This document shows, piece by piece, positions 15,570 to 23,300 of a stretch of DNA of 32,223 nt. A model generated the notes under the pieces. It saw only the letters and a program-made list of their open reading frames with translations, was not told where the DNA came from and searched no databases. This DNA comes from a bacterium (GTDB lineage: Bacteria > Patescibacteriota > Patescibacteriia > UBA2169). Position 1 is the stretch's first letter, and the number at the start of each line of letters is the position of its first letter. The stretch is from positions 1 through 32,223 of the forward strand of contig NZBL01000018.1 of assembly GCA_002687895.1 (NCBI GenBank). Direction: 5' to 3'. The position numbers and the translations under genes were made by a program.

Positions 15570-16676
15570 TTATCTAGCTAGTATGTATTTCATTGCTCCT
15601 AAATGACGCACTTTGCCTTTCATTTCCATTAAGGTTAATGTTGCATTTATAGTGCTTGCGGGCAGATTAGTCAAGCGCCCTAAATCATCCACATGAATTG
15701 GCTCTTGTTTGAGATGATCTAATAGTTTTGCTTCTTCTGCAGTATCTGCGGTGATTTCTTTTGTTGCTGAAAACTCAACTGCTTGTTTTAGGTTGAGTGT
15801 ATCCAAAATATCACTTGCTTCTGTTACAGGTTTGGCTCCCATTTTAATTAAATTATTTGTGCCTTTTGATGATTCACTTGTAATTGGACCTGGAACTGCA
15901 AAGACCTCTCTATTTTGCTCAAGTGCGTGACGAGCCGTAATCAAAGCTCCTGATTTTTCTGCTGCTTCAACTACAAGTGTGCCAAGTGATAATCCGGAAA
16001 TCACACGATTACGTCTTGGAAAGCTTGCTTTATACGGAGGAGTTCCAATTGGGTGTTCGGAAATGATGCTTCCTCCGCAATCAATTATTTTTTCCCCAAG
16101 CATTCTGTTGTGCACAGGATAGATGTTTGATTTTTCTATGCCACATCCAAGTATTGCAACTGTTTTTGCATTAGCATCTAAGGTTGCTTCATGCGCAATG
16201 CCATCTATTCCTAAAGCTAAGCCGCTTACAATTACTAATTTGTTTTGCGCAAGTTCATATACAACAGAATAAGTTATTTGTTTTCCATAATTAGTGAATT
16301 TACGTGATCCTACTACCGCAAGCAAAAATTCATCGTCCGTAGGAAGAGTGCCTCTGTAGAAAAGTATAAATGGAGGAGAGTAAATCTCCTTGAGCAGGCT
16401 TGGATATTCTTCATCTTCGGTTGTCACAACTGAAATGTTTTCTTTTGCAAGTTTTTCTAGTTCTTTATCTAAATTAATTTCTTGGCGCAAACGTATGATT
16501 TCTGCGATGTTTTTTTGTGAAAATCCAAGCTGCTCCAATTGAGTCATTGGCGCGTTCCAAGCAAGCTCTAGTGATGGAAATGCCTTTTTGAGCTTACTGA
16601 ATTTGGCAGGCCCTATGCACGGTATTTTGCTGAATCCTATACAGTATTTTATATTGTTTTGATTTTGATTTGACAT
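15570..16676 (-). CDS. dprA: DNA-processing protein DprA
   Basis: 368 aa. An N-terminal helical HhH-like region (IPCIGPAKFSKLKKAF) precedes the Rossmann-like domain: YPSLLKEIYSPPFILFYRG, VVGSRKFTNYGK, IVSGLALGIDGIAHEATL, VAILGCGI, SEHPIGTPPYKASFPRRNRVISGLS, VEAAEKSGALITARHALEQNREVFAVPG and GTNNLIK. The C-terminal ~70 residues form a winged helix (LLDHLKQEPIHVDDLGRLTNLP). DprA loads RecA on incoming single-stranded DNA during natural transformation, consistent with CPR cells taking up DNA. First gene of the dprA-yhhQ-folC-topA operon. Confidence 0.95.
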   Translation of the reverse strand: MSNQNQNNIKYCIGFSKIPCIGPAKFSKLKKAFPSLELAWNAPMTQLEQLGFSQKNIAEIIRLRQEINLDKELEKLAKENISVVTTEDEEYPSLLKEIYSPPFILFYRGTLPTDDEFLLAVVGSRKFTNYGKQITYSVVYELAQNKLVIVSGLALGIDGIAHEATLDANAKTVAILGCGIEKSNIYPVHNRMLGEKIIDCGGSIISEHPIGTPPYKASFPRRNRVISGLSLGTLVVEAAEKSGALITARHALEQNREVFAVPGPITSESSKGTNNLIKMGAKPVTEASDILDTLNLKQAVEFSATKEITADTAEEAKLLDHLKQEPIHVDDLGRLTNLPASTINATLTLMEMKGKVRHLGAMKYILAR

Positions 16677-16740
16677 TTTTTGTGTTTGTGGTGCAATATT
16701 GGACAGTTTTTTAAATATAGGTTCTCATAATAAACATATT

Positions 16741-16820
16741 GGAGGCGAAAAATGACAAAGAAAGAAATGATTGACCAGTTGGCCGGTGTTTCAGAATTAA
16801 AGGATGCTGGCATAAGTTGA
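16741..16820 (+). CDS. 22-codon ORF with strong ribosome-binding site (possible recoded or broken gene)
   Basis: GGAGG at 16741-16745 lies 6 bases before the ATG at 16752, a rare perfect Shine-Dalgarno in this window. The ORF encodes MTKKEMIDQLAGVSELKDAG-IS and stops at TGA 16818-16820. The same frame then stays open for 24 more codons (KAIKRRQKKEQERMKYYAPY and onward) to the TAA at 16890-16892, followed by a terminator. Read through as Trp, it would be a 47-residue basic helical protein. The family is not recognised. Options are a point nonsense mutation, genuine readthrough, two mini-ORFs (the second at ATG 16860), or an RNA gene with a coding leader. Confidence 0.4.
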
Positions 16821-16933
16821 AAGGCGATAAAGCGCCGACAGAAAAAGGAGCAAGAGCGCATGAAATATTATGCTCCGTACCAACGGAGTTTGTTCTAAGT
16901 AATTATATCACAGTTTTTTTTGCACGATATATC

Positions 16934-16965
16934 AGGCATCCACATAAGGATGCCTTTTCTTTTTG
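16934..16965 (+). terminator. Terminator of the plus-strand minigene
   Basis: AGGCATCC (16934-16941) pairs with GGATGCCT (16948-16955), followed by TTTCTTTTTG. It confirms that a rightward transcript from the GGAGG-led ORF exists. Confidence 0.8.
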
Positions 16966-16966
16966 T

Positions 16967-17000
16967 AAAAAAATAGGACTGGAAGGTGTTGTTCTTCCAG
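16967..17000 (-). terminator. Terminator of the radical SAM gene
   Basis: On the minus strand CTGGAAG (17000-16994) pairs with CTTCCAG (16985-16979) and is followed by TCCTATTTTTTT (to 16967). It stands head to head with the plus-strand terminator just left of it. Confidence 0.78.
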
Positions 17001-17027
17001 CCCCTTTGTTAATTTGCATTCCACAAA

Positions 17028-18992
17028 TCAGATTAGCTCTTGCGACATGCTTTCATCAGAAAGTATGCCTTGAGCAATTTTGTTGAAATGCAAGCCTGTT
17101 ATTGCCAGTCTCAAGGATTTGATGAGGTTGCACCCTGGAAACCTGGCCATTTTTACGCAAGTTTGAAAATATGTGGCAGAGCCTTTGTATATCTTAAGGG
17201 CATTTTCGCGCGACAGTGATCCTTGCTTGATAGAGTTTTGAATTTCGCTAAAAAATTCAGCAATCTGATCAAGCTCTTGCGCAAGATCAAACCTGATAAA
17301 AGCTTGTCGCGCAGGATTGATCATTCTTTCAAATTGAGCAGACAGATATTCGTCCAGACTAATAGAACCACTTTTTGGCTCATTAATTAATTGCAAGATA
17401 TTTTTTAGTGATCCTAATTCATCCAGAGCCCAGATCTTCATTCTATTGTCCTCTGATATGCCTTCCTTAATCAGACTCCAATAGCGAGGATCAAATCGCA
17501 ATCCTTTTGTTCTACCTTGCTTGTACATGGAGATCACAGCAGCGCGCAGTTCACCATACCTAATGCGCCCCTTGTCAAAGATATTTGTATCAACTCCTGA
17601 TACCACGCTTTTCGCGCGTTCATATATAGGATCCATGTCAAAAAGAGACCTAATAATATGCAAGTATCCTTCTTGGAAGTCTGCTTCTCCCATTTTGGGC
17701 TTGAATCCAAGATTACTTGCCACATTATTGCCAAAAGCATCTACTTTTATCAATCTTCCTTGATTTTTCATTTCTACATACAAAGGAGTGTGAGGCATGG
17801 GAGATAGCTTTCCTGTCATAGAATTGAAGATTTTAGACTTTTTTGAAAAATCAACAATTCCTTGCGCAGTATGCTTTGTATCGGCATCACTTCCGTAAAT
17901 AAACCCAGCGAAAACTTCTATTCCTTTCTTTTGAAGCTTGCGTACTGTTTTTTCGGGTTTTGTTTTGAGATTTTGAATTTTACCCATTTCTTTTAATGCA
18001 ACTGGGTCTGGGTTTTCAACTCCCAAAAACACTCCCTTAAATCCAGCTTGCACCATAAGCTCAATCAAATGCGCAAAGTCATCCTTGCCCAAGTCAACAC
18101 TTGCCTGGGTTATGAACTTAAAAGGATAATTGTGCTGTCTTTGGAATTCAATCATCACTTCAAGAATAGCTTCCATTGCTTCTGGATCGCTGACAAAGTT
18201 GTCATCCACAGTAAACACCATGCCTGTGAATCCGGTATTATAGATTGCCTGCAGTTCTTGCTTTACCGTGGTTTTGTCTTTTGCGCGAGCAAATCCGCCG
18301 TTGAACTGCACAATATCGCAGAAATTACAGCGGAATCTGCAGCCAGCTGTTGTCTGCATCATCATGGATCTGTAATTTTTTCTGTCTATAAGATCCCATC
18401 TTGGAACTGGAATATTGCTAAGCGGTTTGAATATCTCTTGGTCGCGCAGATATTTGCGGGATCCGCTTGGCTCATCCAATACTCTTTGCGGAATAAAAAG
18501 ATGGGGTTTTGTTGCGCTGTGCACAGGATTCCTGTCAAGCGCTTCGCATAGCAGTTTGATCCATGGCGCAGCTTCGCCCCAAGCCAGAAAATCAATACCA
18601 TTATGAAGAATTTGATCGTCTTTTGTTTCAGGCTCAAGGATGATATCGCGATATGTGGAAGCCATTGGGCCTCCTAGCACAATGGGCGTGCTTGTTCCAT
18701 ATGCAGGCTCTTTAAGAAGGTGAATAATAGATTCTCTCTGAACATTCATTGCGCTGATAAATACTGCGTCAGCGCTTTCTATTATTTTTTTCATTTCAGC
18801 ATTAGTTGGCTTTTTGACATTAAAGTCAATAAGCTGAAATTCCCATTCATCCTGCGGCATAAGCGCGGCAAATGTTAGTGCACCTAATGGGGGATAAGCG
18901 GTAATATTCTTGCCAAGCATATTTAACGCGTGCTTCATTCCCCAATATAAACCATCTGGGAAAAGAGGCGAGATAAGAATTCCTTTTTTCAT
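17028..18992 (-). CDS. B12-binding-domain radical SAM protein with a long C-terminal extension
   Basis: 654 aa from ATG 18992, chosen because AAAGGAAC lies 4 bases upstream. Residues ~1-150 form a cobalamin-binding-like Rossmann domain (PPLGALTFAALMP, VFISAMNVQR, VLGGPMAS, FLAWGEA). The radical SAM [4Fe-4S] motif CxxxCxxC is Cys218, Cys222 and Cys225 (AGCRFRCNFCDI), followed by VFTVDDNFVSDP and FLGVENPD. The next ~130 residues look like the domain (DUF4070 type) that follows in this subgroup, with KLSPMPHTPLY. About 150 further residues, including GLRFDPRYWSLI, have no recognised match. The product is unknown. It uses TGA as stop and a clear Shine-Dalgarno sequence, unlike most neighbours. 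Confidence 0.8.
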   Translation of the reverse strand: MKKGILISPLFPDGLYWGMKHALNMLGKNITAYPPLGALTFAALMPQDEWEFQLIDFNVKKPTNAEMKKIIESADAVFISAMNVQRESIIHLLKEPAYGTSTPIVLGGPMASTYRDIILEPETKDDQILHNGIDFLAWGEAAPWIKLLCEALDRNPVHSATKPHLFIPQRVLDEPSGSRKYLRDQEIFKPLSNIPVPRWDLIDRKNYRSMMMQTTAGCRFRCNFCDIVQFNGGFARAKDKTTVKQELQAIYNTGFTGMVFTVDDNFVSDPEAMEAILEVMIEFQRQHNYPFKFITQASVDLGKDDFAHLIELMVQAGFKGVFLGVENPDPVALKEMGKIQNLKTKPEKTVRKLQKKGIEVFAGFIYGSDADTKHTAQGIVDFSKKSKIFNSMTGKLSPMPHTPLYVEMKNQGRLIKVDAFGNNVASNLGFKPKMGEADFQEGYLHIIRSLFDMDPIYERAKSVVSGVDTNIFDKGRIRYGELRAAVISMYKQGRTKGLRFDPRYWSLIKEGISEDNRMKIWALDELGSLKNILQLINEPKSGSISLDEYLSAQFERMINPARQAFIRFDLAQELDQIAEFFSEIQNSIKQGSLSRENALKIYKGSATYFQTCVKMARFPGCNLIKSLRLAITGLHFNKIAQGILSDESMSQELI

Positions 18993-19025
18993 AGCAGTTC
19001 CTTTCTGCGGAAGGGTGGTATGTTT

Positions 19026-19077
19026 TTGTTTGGGTTCAAATTGGGCTCTAATAAAAGCATAATTTGAACCCAAACAA
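19026..19077. repeat. 17-bp perfect inverted repeat in the radical SAM leader
   Basis: TTGTTTGGGTTCAAATT (19026-19042) is exactly complementary to 19061-19077, with an 18-base loop. It lies between the promoter and the start of the radical SAM gene, so it would fold in the 5' UTR. It has no T-run. It could be a structured leader, a large operator, or RNA processing signal. Confidence 0.85.
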
Positions 19078-19101
19078 GATATTTGTAAATGTACTGCAAT
19101 T

Positions 19102-19130
19102 AGGATACCTGTATAATAGTTTTAGGTCAA
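19102..19130 (-). promoter_or_regulatory. Radical SAM gene promoter
   Basis: Minus strand TTGACC (19125-19130), a 17-base spacer and TATCCT (19102-19107), starting just after the mfd stop. Start near 19095 gives a ~100-base leader containing the inverted repeat. Confidence 0.55.
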
Positions 19131-19134
19131 TAAA

Positions 19135-21978
19135 TTAATTGTTCACAAGGGTTTTTATACACATGTCTAATTTTTTCATCCAATCGCTTCCAAGGTCCTT
19201 TTTTGCAACCTTAATTTCCTCAACAGAGTATTGCCAATGCGGGCATTTATCAAGCATTTTCGCGAAAAGCTTTGGCTCAATAGGATTTTCCGTTTCTAAT
19301 ATGAATATTTGCTCGCTGGAATTTGCAGACGCAAATGAGGTATCAATAGAGCTAATCCCAGCTTTGCGGCCAAGAATTTTTAATCTTAAAATATAGAACA
19401 AATGTTCAACAGCTTGCGGAATTGATCCTTGTTTTTGCAGATCATCTTTTGCCTTTGCAAGATCATCAATAGAATCAATTAAAGCCCATTGGTGATACAG
19501 CTCAATGCGTTTTTCCTTATTAGTTTCAAAAAATTGCGGAATGCGCGCTTCAATTGGCAAATCAACAGAAATATCAGCCAAAGCCTCGCTTGGGTGGCCT
19601 GATTTAATTTCCTCAACAGCGCTATTAAGCAGGCGAACATATAATCCTAATCCAATTGATTTCACATGCCCATGCTGTGCTTTGCCAAGAACATTTCCAA
19701 CTCCGCGGATTTCCATATCTCTTTGCGCCAAATCAAATCCGCTTCCAAGCTCGCGCGCTTCTTCCAACGCTTGCAAACGTTTTTCTGCCTCACCAGTCAG
19801 TTTTTGGCGTTTGAAAAAGAAGTAAGCATAAGCTTGCCTATTGCCTCTGCCAATGCGTCCTCTAATTTGGTGTAGTTGCGATAACCCGAACTGTACAGCA
19901 TTATCAACAATTAAAGTATTAACATTTGGCAAATCCAAACCATTTTCAATAATTGTAGAGCATACTAAAACATCAATTTCGCGCTTATCAAATTTATGCA
20001 TTACTTTGGCAATATCTGCCTCTGGAAGCTGGCCATGCAGCATGCCGAATTTTACTTTTGGCATTAAGGCTTGCAGTTCTTGGGTTTTTACAGCCATTGT
20101 TTCCACATTATTGTACAAGTAATATACCTGTCCTTTGCGTTTAATCTCCTTTTCTATGGCGCTTTGAACATGCTTTTGGTTATGCGGCTCTATAATAGTC
20201 TCAATTGGCTTTCTGCCGCCTGGAGGAGTGGCAATAGTGGAAACAGCGCGCACGCCAGATAAGCCTAAATGCAAAGTTCTTGGGATCGGAGTTGCGGTTA
20301 AAGTCAAAACATGGGATTCAGAGCGTATTTTTTTGAGCTGTTCTTTGTGCGAGACTCCGAATCTCTGCTCTTCGTCTATAATAATTAAGCCAAGATTGCT
20401 GAATTTTACATCTTCGCTTAATAATCTATGAGTTCCAATTATAATATCAAGTGTTCCTTTTTCAAGTTTTTTTAATGACTCTTGCTGGTCGCTTTTAGAT
20501 TGAAACCGAGATAAGCCAGCAATTGTAATTGGGAAATCCTTTAAGCGGTCTGTAAAAGTATCTAAATGCTGTTGAGTTAAAATAGTAGTAGGCGAGAGTA
20601 CAGCAACCTGGAAACCAGACAAAGCCGCTTTTGCAGCAGCGCGGATTGCTACTTCTGTTTTTCCGAAACCAACATCACCGCACACTAATCTATCCATTGG
20701 AATATCTTGCTCAAGATCATTGTAAATTGTTGTGATAACATCTTTTTGGTCTTTTGTTTCTTCAAATGCAAATGACTTTGCAAGCTTTTTTTCAGCAGCA
20801 GTCGCGTTTGGAATTGAGGGAGCGCTTGCGAGCTGGCGGCGGGCCTGCGTGTTCAAAAGCTCGCGCGCGTGGTGCAAAGTATCTAAACTTGCTTTTTGCA
20901 TTACCTTTTGCCAGCCCGGTCCAGACAAGCGGGATAGCTGGGGATTTGGACCGCCAATATATTTTTCCATTTTTTCCGCCATTGTAACCGGCAAAAACAA
21001 AGTATCTCCTTCTGCATACGCAAGCTTGAAATATTCGCGCATAATTGCGTCCACATTTTGCTGAACCATTCCTTCAAACCGCGCAATTCCATGGTCCAAA
21101 TGAACAACATAATCTCCATTTTGCAGATGCTTTATAAAGCTTGGCTTTGCTTGATTGCTTTGCAGAGCTTCTTCTTTAGGAAGAATGCATGATGCAAGCT
21201 CATTTATTTCCGTGTTAGTGAATTGCAAAGTAGCGTCTGGCTTTTGCGGGAAAGCATCTAATACAATCTGCTTTATTTGCGGATTATAATCAAAAAGAGT
21301 TGATTTGCTTTCTAAGTGACTAAGATTATATGGAATGATTTTTGCTGATTCTTGGCTCGCGGATTTATTCTTGACTCGCTCCACTAGCTTGATTGAATCA
21401 ATTATTTCATCATCAAAGTCAATTCTAATGACATGCTTGCCATCAGAGCGAGCAATATCAACAATGCTGCCTCGGCTCGCGATTGACCCTTTTTCGCTTG
21501 CTGTGCGCTCTTTTGTGTATCCTGATTCAATTAGTTTTTTTAATAATGATTCTCTTGTGAATTTTTGTCTTGGCTTAACAAGAATGGTGTGTTTTTTAAA
21601 ATCATCCATGCTTGGAAGCAAAGTATTGATTTCTTCTTGCGTTAAAACAGCAAAACATTGCTTGTTCTGCATTATATCCCGCAAAGCAGGGGATTCTATA
21701 TTGGTGTGGATAATTATTTCAGCATTATAATGCTTAAGCCATTTTTTAGCGTAAGTGATTAAGTTCAGTTTTGCGAATTCATCCTGCACCACTAGCAAAA
21801 CAGGCGACTGTGGAAATCGCTTGGCTTTAGCAATATTTGCAAGCAAATAACTTTGTGAAACTGGGTTGCTTGGAGTTTTAATGCTTACTTTTTGCCTTGT
21901 TTGCAGTTTTTCCGCAATACCCTGAACACCTCCTGAAATATCAGGAGGATGTATATCCTTCTCCATAGTTTTCTGCAT
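19135..21978 (-). CDS. mfd: Transcription-repair coupling factor Mfd (short N-terminus)
   Basis: 947 aa against ~1150 in E. coli. The RNA polymerase-interacting domain is clear (NGDYVVHLDHGIARFEGM, ~280-297). The RecG-like translocase has Walker A CGDVGFGKTEVAIRA, IIGTHRLL, the DEEQRFG box, LTATPIPRTLH, and in lobe 2 VCSTIIENGLDLPN and QLHQIRGRIGRG. Near the C-terminus comes the TRG motif region (GFDLAQRDMEIRGVGNVLG) and a C-terminal domain. Mfd removes stalled RNA polymerase and recruits UvrA. The missing length is in the N-terminal UvrB-like part. An 8-bp inverted repeat (CCTCCTGA/TCAGGAGG, 21929-21948) falls in codons ~11-17. ATG 21978 or 21966 could start it. Confidence 0.95.
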   Translation of the reverse strand: MQKTMEKDIHPPDISGGVQGIAEKLQTRQKVSIKTPSNPVSQSYLLANIAKAKRFPQSPVLLVVQDEFAKLNLITYAKKWLKHYNAEIIIHTNIESPALRDIMQNKQCFAVLTQEEINTLLPSMDDFKKHTILVKPRQKFTRESLLKKLIESGYTKERTASEKGSIASRGSIVDIARSDGKHVIRIDFDDEIIDSIKLVERVKNKSASQESAKIIPYNLSHLESKSTLFDYNPQIKQIVLDAFPQKPDATLQFTNTEINELASCILPKEEALQSNQAKPSFIKHLQNGDYVVHLDHGIARFEGMVQQNVDAIMREYFKLAYAEGDTLFLPVTMAEKMEKYIGGPNPQLSRLSGPGWQKVMQKASLDTLHHARELLNTQARRQLASAPSIPNATAAEKKLAKSFAFEETKDQKDVITTIYNDLEQDIPMDRLVCGDVGFGKTEVAIRAAAKAALSGFQVAVLSPTTILTQQHLDTFTDRLKDFPITIAGLSRFQSKSDQQESLKKLEKGTLDIIIGTHRLLSEDVKFSNLGLIIIDEEQRFGVSHKEQLKKIRSESHVLTLTATPIPRTLHLGLSGVRAVSTIATPPGGRKPIETIIEPHNQKHVQSAIEKEIKRKGQVYYLYNNVETMAVKTQELQALMPKVKFGMLHGQLPEADIAKVMHKFDKREIDVLVCSTIIENGLDLPNVNTLIVDNAVQFGLSQLHQIRGRIGRGNRQAYAYFFFKRQKLTGEAEKRLQALEEARELGSGFDLAQRDMEIRGVGNVLGKAQHGHVKSIGLGLYVRLLNSAVEEIKSGHPSEALADISVDLPIEARIPQFFETNKEKRIELYHQWALIDSIDDLAKAKDDLQKQGSIPQAVEHLFYILRLKILGRKAGISSIDTSFASANSSEQIFILETENPIEPKLFAKMLDKCPHWQYSVEEIKVAKKDLGSDWMKKLDMCIKTLVNN

Positions 21979-21998
21979 TTTAGCGCAATTCTAGCTTG

Positions 21999-22027
21999 TT
22001 GACAAGTGGATTACGCTGTGATAAGAT
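21999..22027 (+). promoter_or_regulatory. Strong promoter of the structured RNA
   Basis: Perfect TTGACA (21999-22004), 17-base spacer, TAAGAT (22022-22027) with an extended -10 TGA (22019-22021). The best promoter in the window, and no ORF follows it. Confidence 0.8.
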
Positions 22028-22032
22028 ACTCG

Positions 22033-22190
22033 TCCTTGCTCTTAGAAGTCTGCTTGTAGTCCGCTTAGTTGGGAACCCCTCCTAACTCAACTAGGCATTT
22101 AAGCAAGGTTTGGCGCCTTGTGCATCAATCCTTCGCTACAAGCAGGCTTGTGGGAGGAATATAAAATCCGCTTTTGGCGGATTTTTGGTT
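22033..22190 (+). ncRNA. Structured small RNA, candidate 6S-like RNA
   Basis: About 155 nt between a strong promoter and an intrinsic terminator, with no sensible ORF. Its 5' and 3' parts form a 14-bp helix (AAGTCTGCTTGTAG with CTACAAGCAGGCTT, one G·U). Inside are a stem-loop around 22064-22102 (TAGTTG with CAACTA, or GCTTA with TAAGC) and a small hairpin (GCAAGG with CCTTG). A long closing stem, an open centre with a small hairpin on the 3' side and an apical stem is the layout of 6S RNA, which binds RNA polymerase. The identity is inference from shape and size; no conserved 6S sequence block was recognised. Confidence 0.6.
22164..22190 (+). terminator. Terminator of the structured RNA
   Basis: AAATCCGC (22164-22171) pairs with GCGGATTT (22177-22184), followed by TT and GG-TTT. 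Confidence 0.82.
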
Positions 22191-22202
22191 TAAGTATATA
22201 TC

Positions 22203-22370
22203 CTATTTCAAAGCATCAACAAGAACTTCCTCTGCGCTATTAAAAACCCGCGTACTGTCTTTTGCGTCTACAATTGCCGCTCTCATGTCTTGGGCTTTTT
22301 GCGGACTAAATCCATTTTCGTCCCGTAATGTGTCGCCTCCATGGATTATAAATACTTGGATTTTTTTCAT
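22203..22370 (-). CDS. 55-aa protein of unknown function beside the Fic module
   Basis: ATG 22370 to TAG. It starts MKKIQVFIIHGGDT, which resembles the beginning of small alpha/beta-hydrolase-like proteins, but continues with SPQKAQDMRAAIVDAKDS and ends FNSAEEVLVDALK, more like an antitoxin tail. At 55 aa it may be a remnant or an unrecognised small protein. Longer starts exist (for example overlapping the end of the preceding gene) but look less protein-like. It lies 28 bases after the upstream stop and is probably the last gene of the fic unit. Confidence 0.4.
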   Translation of the reverse strand: MKKIQVFIIHGGDTLRDENGFSPQKAQDMRAAIVDAKDSTRVFNSAEEVLVDALK

Positions 22371-22398
22371 AGTGTTAAGCATTGTCAGATTATTATAA

Positions 22399-22794
22399 TT
22401 ATCGTTCCCAGTATTTGACATCAGGATGAAAATCAACTTGATACTCTGGAATGCCGAGTGTGATGCCGTACTGTTTTGCAGCGTTATATTGTTGTTTATT
22501 TTTTCGATCAATGTAAAAAATTTTACCAGTGAAAATAATATAGTGGTGGGTGCTATTTTTAAAATCAGCATACCAAGCGCCATGAGTTGTATTCAATGCT
22601 TTACTGATTATTTTTGCTATATTCAAAGCTTGGTTTGCTGGTATTTCAACCATGCGTTTGGTCCATTGTTTTACCCATGGTGTTTTATGTTTTTCGGTGA
22701 CTGGTTCAACATCGGTTGCTAGTATGGTGACTTTATCTAAAATGCTTTTGTCAGCCAAGCTCTCCTCAATTATTATACCTTTAAAGTTTTTCAT
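22399..22794 (-). CDS. Conserved-looking hypothetical protein overlapping fic
   Basis: 131 aa. The ATG (22794) overlaps the TGA of fic in an ATGA junction, so the two are translationally coupled. The protein is soluble, without membrane segments. The second half holds aromatic-rich strands: GAWYADFKNSTHHYIIFTGK, FYIDRKN, then YGITLGIPEYQVDF. I do not recognise the family. Tight coupling suggests that it belongs to the Fic module, perhaps as an accessory or immunity partner, but there is no direct evidence. Confidence 0.65.
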   Translation of the reverse strand: MKNFKGIIIEESLADKSILDKVTILATDVEPVTEKHKTPWVKQWTKRMVEIPANQALNIAKIISKALNTTHGAWYADFKNSTHHYIIFTGKIFYIDRKNKQQYNAAKQYGITLGIPEYQVDFHPDVKYWER

Positions 22795-23270
22795 AATTTT
22801 TTGGGAATAATACTCATTTGTCGTTTTAACCCATTGTATAAAATGATCTCCATTTTTTTGTTATCTTTTACCATACCATCAATACACGCATTAATATATC
22901 CTTGTTTTGATGATTTAGAATAATCTATCATTTCGTAACCAGAGTGCAAAGCAAGTAAATCCAAAAATAAGCGAATTATTCTACCATTTCCATCTCTGAA
23001 CGGATGTATTGCGTTTAACTCGCTGTGAATTAGTGCTAATTTTTGCGCAATTGTCTTTTTATCATCAGATTGTTTTGGAATATTCTTTTTGAGAATTTTT
23101 TTAAATTCCTTGAGTGATGAATTGATGTATCTACTTGATGCAAAAAGCATATTGTCTTTTGAAATATCAACCTCGCGAATCTTTCCTGCCCATGAATATA
23201 ATGTGTTAAGAAAATATTTATGTATATCAAACAATAAAGAGAGATTAAATTTAATCTCTCCCTTTTCCAA
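22791..23270 (-). CDS. fic: Fic-domain AMP-transferase (toxin type)
   Basis: 159 aa from TTG 23270, with no better start. The catalytic motif is complete: HPFRDGNGRIIR, residues 89-100 (HxFx[D/E]GNGRxxR). The flap region is LYSWAGKIREVDIS (~24-37). Fic enzymes transfer AMP or related groups to protein hydroxyls; small ones are toxins that modify gyrase, topoisomerase IV or others. The N-terminus is short. Upstream the frame stays open for 10 more codons to the TAA (23301-23303) that ends the 50-aa upstream ORF in the same frame. It ends in an ATGA overlap with the next gene, which shows that TGA is a stop here. Confidence 0.88.
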   Translation of the reverse strand: MEKGEIKFNLSLLFDIHKYFLNTLYSWAGKIREVDISKDNMLFASSRYINSSLKEFKKILKKNIPKQSDDKKTIAQKLALIHSELNAIHPFRDGNGRIIRLFLDLLALHSGYEMIDYSKSSKQGYINACIDGMVKDNKKMEIILYNGLKRQMSIIPKKL

Positions 23271-23300
23271 TATTTCTAGATAATGAGTATAGTAGAGACT

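Noticed and set aside
16752-16892. UGA recoding as glycine (Gracilibacteria/SR1 code)
   Set aside because: TGA clearly ends fic in an ATGA overlap and ends the radical SAM gene before a terminator, so the standard bacterial code holds.
20732-21064. Plus-strand ORF opposite mfd
   Set aside because: Antisense shadow; mfd motifs on the minus strand fully account for the region.
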